From: Acidimicrobiaceae bacterium
GTDB taxonomy: Bacteria > Actinomycetota > Acidimicrobiia > Acidimicrobiales > UBA8190
Direction of reading: 5' to 3'
Assembly: GCA_003131945.1 (NCBI GenBank)
Contig: PKWD01000244.1
Location: forward strand, 3,231 to 15,097
Length of the DNA stretch: 11,867 nt
A program made the translations under genes and the position numbers. How positions within the stretch are numbered: position 1 is the stretch's first letter; each line of letters begins with the position of its first letter. Under the pieces are notes generated by a model. That model saw only the letters and a list, made by a program, of their open reading frames with translations, had not been told where the DNA came from and made no database searches. This document shows positions 6,248 to 11,867 of this stretch, piece after piece.

Positions 6248-7672
6248 TCAGGCGTGCGCGAGGACGGGCGCTCGGCGATCGATCGACTCGGCCACGTGTC
6301 GGACCAGGCGGCTCGCTTGCCGACGAATCTCGGGCACCGCCGTGGCCTCGAACTCAGAACCCCGTCGGCACCACCCGACGGTATGAATCGTCCCCGACGT
6401 CGCCGATCCGGTCCGTAGATCACCGTGTCCGTCGACGTCGAGGCCGATGCCCGACGGGTGGATGCGCGCCAAGTCGTCGGCCACGAGTCCGGCGACCAGC
6501 GCCGACCCCAGCGTGGGGTCAGCGCCCGGACCGGTGCAATCGACCAGGGCACTGACCGCCAGCGTCTCGTGACGTCCACCGGTTAGAGCCAGTGTCACCC
6601 GTAGCCGGGGCTCTTCCACCGAGCCGTCGTTGCTCACATCGAGCACCCTCCCGGCACCGACGGTGAGCCGACCGGAGCGTCGTAGATCACTGACCGTGCC
6701 GGCCACAGGTGTGGACATGCGGTGACGCGCCACTTCCCACCGCCGTCCGAGGTGGCGGAGCAGGCGGCGTCGTTCCGGTTCGGCGAGTCCGCCCCACACC
6801 TCGGGGGCGGCCGTGCGGGCGGCGGCGATGACGTTGCGCCAGTTCCAGCCGTCCGATTCCGCCTCAGCCGTCATCCGGCGTAGTCGCTGGAGGGCTTCAC
6901 GAGCAGTGGAGGGTCGTCCGATGTCGAACGGGGGCCAGGGTGCAAAGCCGTCGCTCGAGTGCTCGGCGGGAAGCAGACCGTGGCGCGACCGCGCATGGAC
7001 CGTGCGCCGAGGGTCCCGCTTGGTCAGGACCAGGGCGACATCGATCATGGTGAGTCCGGTGCCGAGAATAAGTACGTCGCCCGACGATGCCACGGCGTCG
7101 AGGGCGCCCGGACACCAAGGGTCTCGAATCATCCCGAAGGTGGGTGACACATCGAGCGCCGGCAGGGCGACAGGAGGCGGAGCTCCCAGTGCCAGCACGA
7201 CGTCGTCTGCGTGATAGCGCCGTCCGGGCGCGACATGGAGGGTAGTCACCGGTCGCGCCGATTCCTTGTTCACCCGCATCGATGTGACCAGTCCGTGCAC
7301 CCAGGTCAGTTCCGTTCCGGGCACCGCCCCCGAAAGCTCGTCGCGCAGGACCTGCTGCAGGTACTCCCGGTACTGATGGCGGGGCACGAAGTCGCTCGCT
7401 CCCCACGGCAGGCTCCGCTCGGCCAGCCAGGTCACGAAGTGGCCCGGTTCGTCTTCGAACGCACTCATACCCGACGCCGGAGCGTTCAGGAGGTGGCGCG
7501 GCTCGTCGGTCGAGTAGGCGGCTCCCGCTCCGAGCACGGGGCGGGGCTCGAATATGACGATGCGCCGGGGTCGCCGGTACATCCGCATGAAGTGGGCGGC
7601 CACCAGGGCGCCGGCACAGCCGCCCCCCACGATGGCCAAGGTGTTCTCGTCACGCTCAGTAGTGAGTGCCAC
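6248..7672 (-). CDS. FAD/NAD(P)-binding oxidoreductase (NAD_binding_9 / YdhS-like)
   Basis: This 474-residue flavoprotein has an N-terminal dinucleotide fold (LAIVGGGCAG, with G16, G18 and G21). The characteristic AAYSTDEPRHLLNAPASGMS block (about 51-70) marks the FAD-NAD(P)-binding family that includes E. coli YdhS. A second Rossmann motif, LILGTGLTMID (201-211), would bind NAD(P)H. A conserved DCTGPGAD segment follows near the C-terminus. Reaction and substrate are not known. GTG 7672 starts it; a -10-like TACACT ends six bases upstream, so the transcript is probably leaderless. ACTAG repeats lie across the expected -35 region. It is followed closely by the YkgJ-type gene and preceded, on the same strand, by the cysteine dioxygenase and PIG-L remnant, suggesting a redox or sulfur context (inference). 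Confidence 0.85.
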   Translation of the reverse strand: MALTTERDENTLAIVGGGCAGALVAAHFMRMYRRPRRIVIFEPRPVLGAGAAYSTDEPRHLLNAPASGMSAFEDEPGHFVTWLAERSLPWGASDFVPRHQYREYLQQVLRDELSGAVPGTELTWVHGLVTSMRVNKESARPVTTLHVAPGRRYHADDVVLALGAPPPVALPALDVSPTFGMIRDPWCPGALDAVASSGDVLILGTGLTMIDVALVLTKRDPRRTVHARSRHGLLPAEHSSDGFAPWPPFDIGRPSTAREALQRLRRMTAEAESDGWNWRNVIAAARTAAPEVWGGLAEPERRRLLRHLGRRWEVARHRMSTPVAGTVSDLRRSGRLTVGAGRVLDVSNDGSVEEPRLRVTLALTGGRHETLAVSALVDCTGPGADPTLGSALVAGLVADDLARIHPSGIGLDVDGHGDLRTGSATSGTIHTVGWCRRGSEFEATAVPEIRRQASRLVRHVAESIDRRAPVLAHA

Positions 7673-7678
7673 ACCCCA

Positions 7679-7684
7679 AGTGTA
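7679..7684 (-). promoter_or_regulatory. -10-like element of the flavoprotein gene
   Basis: On the minus strand this reads TACACT and ends six bases before GTG 7672, so transcription would begin at or next to the start codon. No good -35 hexamer is visible; its place is occupied by the ACTAG repeats. Confidence 0.45.
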
Positions 7685-7709
7685 ACTAGTAAAACTAGTG
7701 AATTACTAG
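7685..7709. promoter_or_regulatory. ACTAG repeat/palindrome, candidate operator
   Basis: ACTAGT occurs at 7685-7690 and 7694-7699, and ACTAG at 7705-7709. The last two form CTAGT-GAATT-ACTAG. The tract is strikingly AT-rich for this DNA and covers the -35 region of the inferred flavoprotein promoter, the place for a repressor site. No regulator gene is next to it. Confidence 0.5.
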
Positions 7710-7753
7710 GTCTTAGGGCCGGTTTGTGGTGCCCCACGACCGAGTTGTGCCTC

Positions 7754-8113
7754 TCATGGGTACCGGTGCCGTGCCGCGTCGAGGGCGATTGTCAGCGTCG
7801 GCGCCGAGGTGGTCCTGCTCGTCTGGCTACCGGCCCGGCGTCCCACGCCGGAATCCCCGTAGCCCAGAAACTCGTACCGATCGATGGCAAGGACACGGCC
7901 CGATGCCAGGATCTCGTCCCGTCGGATGGTCGCCAGGTCCTCGGTGGTCTACAGCGGTCTCGCTGCTCGCTCTGCTGACTTGGCCACAGCGAAGACGACT
8001 CGTTACCCGGCGGCCACGGCTGCGGCGATGGTCCCACCGATGAAGATGGCCTCGTCGTCGGGATGGGCGTGGCATGTGACGAGGCACGGATGCTCGTCAC
8101 CGCCGAGATTCAC
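7754..8113 (-). pseudogene. PIG-L/LmbE-type deacetylase remnant (two in-frame stops, truncated)
   Basis: The frame opens with GTG 8113 overlapping the dioxygenase stop (GTGA). It encodes the N-terminus of a PIG-L (GlcNAc-PI/mycothiol-type) deacetylase, including the zinc-binding motif HAHPDDE followed by GGTIAAAVAAG. TAA at codon 37 (8003-8005) and TAG at codon 55 (7949-7951) interrupt it. The same frame then continues with clearly family-like sequence, EDLATIRRDEILASGRVLAIDR and EFLGYGDSG, before similarity ends around 7840. The rest, including the second metal-binding HPDH region, is absent. Intact relatives are about 230-300 residues and hydrolyse N-acetyl groups from glucosamine conjugates. 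It looks like a decayed gene once translationally coupled to the dioxygenase; sequencing error would need two separate substitutions. Confidence 0.8.
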
Positions 8114-8670
8114 GGCACGACGTCGCCCAGCCGGTAGTGAACAGTCCCCTGCGCCAGTAGGGCACCGCTGTCGAGCCGGTAGTGGGTCATCGAGGTGAGA
8201 CGCGGCGCGTAGACGTGGACACTCACGGCGGGAGTGGAACCGTCGTTGACGATGTCGTGGACATGGCGGCTGCCCATGCTCCAGGAGGTGCCCGTCGCCA
8301 TCCTCCGGGTGGTCGTGGTGACAGAGCCGTCGACCTTCTCGGCCACGAGGGTTTCGACCAGCTCGCCGCCGGCCACGACAACGGCACCAGCGGAGTCGCC
8401 ATGATCGTGCAACTCGATGGTGCCGCCGGGCGGCCATCCGATCACCCACGCCTCGAACGTGTCGGAAGCCGCCAGCAGCTCCCAACGGCGCCCCGTGATC
8501 CCCGCCATTCCCGGCCACCGCAGCGCGCTCGGGGCCAGACCCTCGGCCAGGGCCTGCAGCTCCTCGCTCCCGGGGGTGGGGGCCGAGGGTTCGGCCGGCA
8601 TATCTGCCTCACCGTGACGCCAACGTGGGGCGACAGTGCGGCCCCCGCATTCAGTCGCCACAGTGAACAT
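8110..8670 (-). CDS. Cysteine dioxygenase family protein (type I, cupin)
   Basis: This 186-residue cupin resembles bacterial cysteine dioxygenases, non-heme iron enzymes that oxidise cysteine thiol to cysteine sulfinate with O2. The expected iron ligands are H88 and H90 in IELHDHGDSAGA and H138 in RHVHDIVN. A conserved SVHVYAPRLTSMTHY follows, whose Y154 matches the family's active-site tyrosine. ATG 8670 is chosen because a promoter (TTGATT, 17 bases, TACAGT) puts the transcript start at that A, making a leaderless message. ATG 8601, with GAGG seven bases upstream, is a good alternative giving 163 residues. Relatives may use other thiols such as 3-mercaptopropionate. Its stop overlaps the PIG-L remnant, and it is divergent from the YoaK-like gene. 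Confidence 0.85.
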   Translation of the reverse strand: MFTVATECGGRTVAPRWRHGEADMPAEPSAPTPGSEELQALAEGLAPSALRWPGMAGITGRRWELLAASDTFEAWVIGWPPGGTIELHDHGDSAGAVVVAGGELVETLVAEKVDGSVTTTTRRMATGTSWSMGSRHVHDIVNDGSTPAVSVHVYAPRLTSMTHYRLDSGALLAQGTVHYRLGDVVP

Positions 8671-8676
8671 AGTCAC

Positions 8677-8705
8677 ACTGTACGCGTTTAATCGCGAGTA
8701 ATCAA
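8677..8705 (-). promoter_or_regulatory. Promoter of the cysteine dioxygenase gene
   Basis: On the minus strand, -35 TTGATT (8705-8700) is followed by 17 bases and -10 TACAGT (8682-8677). Six further bases lead to ATG 8670, so the predicted start of transcription is the start codon itself. Confidence 0.55.
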
Positions 8706-8707
8706 GG

Positions 8708-8723
8708 TAAATCTATGGATTTA
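8708..8723. promoter_or_regulatory. Palindrome TAAATC-TATG-GATTTA, candidate operator
   Basis: This is a perfect 6-4-6 inverted repeat, AT-rich in GC-rich surroundings. It lies two bases upstream of the dioxygenase -35 and within the 131-base divergent region shared with the YoaK-like gene. Position suits an activator of the dioxygenase or a shared regulator. The cognate protein is unknown. Confidence 0.5.
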
Positions 8724-8801
8724 GTCGACTTACAAACGCCATCGTCGAGGCGACGGTCACCGAGATGGCGTGGAACGATGCACTCCCGTGAAGGCAGCGC
8801 G

Positions 8802-9539
8802 ATGAACACGGTTGTCACCGACGCCTGGCGGACGATCGTTCCGAGAGCGGACGACAAGAACGGACCCCTGGCCCCGGTGCTGCTCTCGTTGACGGTCGTG
8901 ACCGGCGTGGTGGATGCCTTCAGTTATCTGGCACTCGGACATGTCTTCGTGGCCAACATGACAGGGAATGTCGTATTTCTGGCCTTCGCTCTGGCGGGTG
9001 CCACCGGCTTCTCCCTGGCGGCGTCGCTGGTCGCACTGGCTGGCTTTTCGGTGGGTGCGCTGGCGGGCGGTCGTCTGTCGATCACCTTCGGCCATCACCG
9101 GGGTCGCCTCCTCGTCGTGGTCGGCACACTCGAAGTGCTGCTCTTCGCCACCTCCGCTGTGGTGGTCTCGACGGTCCATAACCCGGGAGCCGGCGCGGCC
9201 CGCTATGTCCTCATCGCCGTCCTCAGTGTTTCGATGGGAGCGCAGAATGCGACGGCCCGCAAGCTGGCCGTGCCGGACCTCACGACGACCGTGTTGACCA
9301 TGACGATCACCGGCATATCGGCAGACAGCCGCCTGGCCGGTGGGGGCGGCTCCCAGGCCGGTCGCCGCCTGGTGGCGGCACTGTCCATGTTCGTCGGCGC
9401 GTTGCTCGGTGCGTCGCTGCTCCTGAAGGTCAGTCGCATGGCGGCGATCCTGGCGGCCCTCGGAGTCTTGTGTGCCACCGTCGTCATCGCCGCATTGCTG
9501 GCCAGATCCGAGCCGGCCTGGGTCCGACCGCCGACCTAG
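8802..9539 (+). CDS. YoaK/DUF1275 family membrane protein
   Basis: This 245-residue integral membrane protein belongs to the YoaK (DUF1275) family. The diagnostic opening is LTVVTGVVDAFSYLALGHVFVANMTGNVVFLAFALAG, in which G-x-x-D-A-x-S and F-x-A-N-M-T-G-N are the conserved positions. About six hydrophobic segments follow, with a MGAQNATARKLAVPDLTTTVLTMTITG stretch typical of the second half. The family is suspected to transport small molecules, but substrates are not established. ATG 8802 is preferred because GAAGG lies 7-8 bases upstream and the length fits the family; ATG 8778 and 8715 would add a polar, Arg-rich leader. It is divergent from the dioxygenase. Its stop TAG overlaps the stop of the convergent pseudogene within CCTAGG. 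Confidence 0.87.
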   Translation: MNTVVTDAWRTIVPRADDKNGPLAPVLLSLTVVTGVVDAFSYLALGHVFVANMTGNVVFLAFALAGATGFSLAASLVALAGFSVGALAGGRLSITFGHHRGRLLVVVGTLEVLLFATSAVVVSTVHNPGAGAARYVLIAVLSVSMGAQNATARKLAVPDLTTTVLTMTITGISADSRLAGGGGSQAGRRLVAALSMFVGALLGASLLLKVSRMAAILAALGVLCATVVIAALLARSEPAWVRPPT

Positions 9540-10577
9540 GAACTCGTCGGCTCCATGATCGACAGGAAGGCGGACCTCTGAGCGAGTCGCGTGCCGCTCG
9601 ACGAGGAGAACGTCGCCGTCACGCGCAGATGAGAGGCGCGGCACGAAGCCGGCACCTCGTAGGCGAGCTTGGATCTGCGATCTCGTGAGGAGCGAACATC
9701 GTGTTCCGTGTGAGGGGATCGATGATCGGGCACCCTGACGTACGCCCTCCGGTGAATCGTCCTTCCATGGTGAGCTCTGCGTCCTGGCTTTCATCGAGGC
9801 AGTTCCGGGCGGAAAGATGGACCGTGGAGGAGCGCCCGGCCATGACCGAAGGTGGGACGAATTGCAGCTTCGTGATACTGATGCGTCCCGGGCAGGGCGT
9901 GAGCCCTTCGGTGGCGACGGTCGTCTCCCGGAGGCCGTGAGACGACTGTGGTCGGTCGGAGGAGATGGCTGAACTGAGTGCATTCCAAACGTCGTTTCCT
10001 TCGTAGGGAAAGGCATCTTCGGCGTAATACGACCAGAAGCGAGGGCTCGGTCCAGCAGTTGGGGTTGTAGTACAGGGTGAGCGCCGTCATGCCGCCCACC
10101 TCTTTGACGCTGTCGTAAGCATCGGTGATCTTGGCCACCTCCTTCGATGTCGAGCCCACCCACTCGCCGTTGACCTCGTTCCCGATCTCCCAGATCCACT
10201 GTGCCGCTGTCGGCCGACACCAGGGATCCCTCGAAGCGTCGATAGGCGGCCACCGATTGATGCTTCATCTCGGAGCTGTCACCGAGCTCGGCCATGTGAT
10301 AGGCGACGGGATGTAGGGCATTGACGGCGGTCGCATAGACGCCGGGCTTGGTGCCGACGTCCATCACGATGCGGGCGATCGGCATGGTGGGGAGAGCCTG
10401 CAAGCTGGCGACCTCAGCGTGGAGCGCGGCCGGGGTTATTCCGGCGGTGTTGTCGAGCGTCACGCCCCACAACGTCGGGGGCAGCGGTCGGCTCTGTGCT
10501 CCGGCGGGGGAGTTGACGATCCCCGCCAGCAGGACGACGACCACGAGTGCGACAGCCCAGGCGGGTCCCCACCACAT
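9536..10577 (-). pseudogene. Broken secreted clan GH-A-like hydrolase with C-terminal Ig-like domain
   Basis: One protein can be followed through all three minus-strand frames. From ATG 10577 come a signal peptide (AVALVVVVLLAGI, then AGAQS) and a TIM-barrel N-terminus (PPTLWGVTLDN, IARIVMDVGTKPGVYA, AELGDSSEMK). An extra base near 10203 shifts to WIWEIGNEVNGEWVG, whose NE is the acid/base motif of clan GH-A, then to LYYNPNCW. Near 10045 the sequence jumps to FWSYYAEDAFPYEGNDVWNAL, which looks like the barrel's last strand and helix. The intervening part, which should hold the nucleophile Glu, is gone. A linker leads to an Ig-like domain (LQFVPPSVMAGRSSTVHLSA, GCPIIDPL) that shifts frame again near 9690 into AYEVPASC...LRVTATFSSSSG and stops at 9536. 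Intact relatives would be secreted glycosidases; substrate unknown. Confidence 0.7.
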
Positions 10578-10816
10578 TCCGGGGCGAGGTGCCTGCGAGC
10601 GGATCTCGACTCGAAACCATGGGCATGGGCAGAATCCTGGGCCAGCACGGGGAACAGGCGGAGTACGTTCACCCAGAAGCCTACGCTCACGCTCACATTC
10701 AGGTCCCCGGTGAAGGGCGAATTCGAAGGTCACTCACCGAGCTCTCTCGGACGGAACCGCTCACAGACATGGCAGGATAGGGGCGGGGAACGGGCACGAG
10801 GGGGAGAAGGCATCCG
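10578..10816. other. Divergent intergenic region
   Basis: This interval separates the hydrolase pseudogene (-) from the eqolisin-like gene (+). A strong ribosome-binding tract (GGGGAGAAGG, 10801-10810) sits six bases before ATG 10817. I see no clear -10/-35 pair. Frames crossing the interval are not family-like. Confidence 0.4.
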
Positions 10817-11451
10817 ATGACGAGAAGGATCCTGTGCCGGGTCGTTGTTACCGCCATGGTGGTCTCGGCCACGGGGGTCCTGGCCAGCTCCCAAGCCTGG
10901 GCCACCAAGGGGAGGCGCCGGTGGTAGGAGCGGCTTCGGCTGACATCGCTGTGCCGGCGGCGAACAGCATCAGTTGCTCGTCGGCTAAAACCTCGCTCGT
11001 CGATCTATGGGTGGCGCTCACCAAAGGCCAGTACGCGGCCAACGCCGGACTCAACGTCGAATGTATTCGCGGGACGCCGATCACGTTCGTCTCGGGATCA
11101 GCCGGTACGGCGTCGTTCCGATTCCCGGTCAGCGGGGGAGACGTGATCTCCATCTCGACCTCGGAGACAGCGACGTCCACCTCGGTCACGGCCAGCAATA
11201 AGACGACCAACGTGAACGAAAGCGCCAGTTCTCTCGGCGCGTCGACGGGGCCGACCCTTGTCCAGTTCGGTGCCATATCCACCGCAAAGACAATTCCCAA
11301 CTTCGGACCCGTGACGTACTCCTCGGTGACCGTCGACGGGGCTCCGCTGGACCCGTCTGTGGTGACGACTCGTCACCTCACCCGCGGCCACCCACCGGGA
11401 GTGGGCCCCGGTCCGATTTCTTCCGGTTCGTTCACCTTGACGGAGACCTGA
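10817..11451 (+). pseudogene. Secreted eqolisin (peptidase A4/G1)-like protein with a one-base frameshift
   Basis: ATG 10817 has an excellent ribosome-binding site and opens a typical signal peptide: RRILCR, then VVVTAMVVSATGVLA, with a cleavage-type AWA. This frame ends at TAG 10925-10927 after 36 codons. The body lies one frame over and runs to TGA at 11449-11451, joining as ...ATKG/EAPVVGAAS if one more G were present in the run at 10909-10912. The body follows the eqolisin pattern in order: LVDLWVALTKG, a Cys and TP segment (ECIRGTP), FPVSGGDVISIS, then IPNFGPVTYSSVTVDG. The family's catalytic Gln and Glu are not evident, so it may be a non-catalytic relative. The frameshift could be real or a homopolymer error. 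Confidence 0.6.
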
Positions 11452-11512
11452 GGCAAGGCCCAGCAGCAAGTTCTCGTGAGAACGAACTGACGCGGTTCTC
11501 CGAGGGACACGA

Positions 11513-11867
11513 GTGGAACAGGAGATGGCATTGCAGGGTTACGTGCTGTCGGTCAAACGGATGATCGCTGCATCACCGGAAAAGATCTTCGACGTCCTTT
11601 CCGATGCCACCCAGCACAGCGTGATCGACGGGTCGGGAATGCTTCAGGGCAAACGACCCGAGGCACCGCAACGTTTGGCTCTGGGCACAACGTTCGGCAT
11701 GTCGATGAAAATGTTGCACATGCCATATTCGACGGTGAACAGGGTGGTCGAGTTCGAGATGAACAGGCGAATCGCCTGGCAGACGGGACCGACCGGCTTC
11801 ATGGAGCGGCTCATAGCCGGCCGGATCTGGCGCTACGAGCTCGAGCCGGTCGACGGCGGCACCCGGG
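11513..11867 (+). CDS. SRPBCC/START-like protein, 3' end missing
   Basis: The first 118 codons of a helix-grip (SRPBCC) protein are present and run off the window. The opening strand and helix VKRMIAASPEKIFDVLSDATQH are the family signature, and later strands include FEMNRRIAWQTGPTG and RIWRYELEPVDGGT. Such proteins bind hydrophobic ligands; many actinobacterial members are called polyketide cyclase/dehydrase-like without known substrates. GTG 11513 is chosen because GAGGG (11502-11506) sits six bases upstream. ATG 11525 is in frame but abuts AGGAG with no spacing, and TTG 11531 is a further option. It lies 61 bases downstream of the secreted protein on the same strand, with no visible terminator between them. 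Confidence 0.8.
   Translation, partial: MEQEMALQGYVLSVKRMIAASPEKIFDVLSDATQHSVIDGSGMLQGKRPEAPQRLALGTTFGMSMKMLHMPYSTVNRVVEFEMNRRIAWQTGPTGFMERLIAGRIWRYELEPVDGGTR

Noticed and set aside
7211..7978. 255-codon plus-strand frame
   Set aside because: Antisense to the flavoprotein and PIG-L remnant, with low-complexity Arg/Ser composition.
8757..10733. A 658-codon open frame on the minus strand
   Set aside because: Only its N-terminal part (to about 10204) is protein-like. The rest is antisense to the YoaK-like gene and out of frame with the hydrolase pseudogene.
1..11867. CRISPR array, tRNA, rRNA, or a defence or toxin-antitoxin system
   Set aside because: No regularly spaced repeats, no T-loop/acceptor pattern, no rRNA-like sequence and no recognisable defence protein was seen.

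Overview
The window is high-GC DNA from an actinobacterium. Evidence is G/C-ending codons on both strands, GTG starts, apparently leaderless promoters (-10 TACANT six bases before the start codon), and families common in that phylum: siderophore-interacting protein, YoaK/DUF1275, a mycothiol-type PIG-L deacetylase remnant and actinobacterial cysteine dioxygenase. The secreted glycosidase plus Ig-like protein and the eqolisin-like protein remind me of Acidimicrobiia or relatives, but that is an impression and not a demonstrated placement.

Layout. 1-590: 3' part of a siderophore-interacting flavin reductase (+). 591-1414: no convincing gene, but a cluster of short palindromes. 1415-1942: small four-helix membrane protein (-). 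1963-4303: an IS30-family insertion sequence with a 592-residue DD33E transposase (-). A 15-base exact inverted repeat with an IS30-like extension marks its right end just upstream of the transposase. The matching left end lies beyond a VOC/glyoxalase-fold gene, so that gene appears to be enclosed as a passenger. 4304-4634: no gene seen. 4635-5507: APH/choline-kinase-fold phosphotransferase (+), convergent with 5550-7672: a YkgJ-type CxxCxxCC protein downstream of an FAD/NAD(P)-binding protein (-). 7754-8670: cysteine dioxygenase whose stop overlaps the start of a PIG-L deacetylase remnant carrying two in-frame stops. 8802-9539: YoaK/DUF1275 membrane protein, divergent from the dioxygenase. 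9536-10577: a wrecked secreted clan GH-A hydrolase with a C-terminal Ig-like domain, read in all three minus-strand frames. 10817-11451: a secreted eqolisin-like protein whose signal peptide is one base out of frame with its body. 11513-end: 5' part of an SRPBCC/START-like protein.

How it fits together. The central minus-strand run (dioxygenase, PIG-L remnant, flavoprotein, YkgJ) may be a thiol/sulfur or redox locus. Its two inferred transcription starts share the same -10 geometry and each has an AT-rich palindrome nearby. The other notable theme is gene decay: three reading frames between 7.7 and 11.4 kb are broken in independent ways (nonsense changes, frameshifts, an internal deletion). 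I found no CRISPR array, tRNA, rRNA or recognisable defence system.
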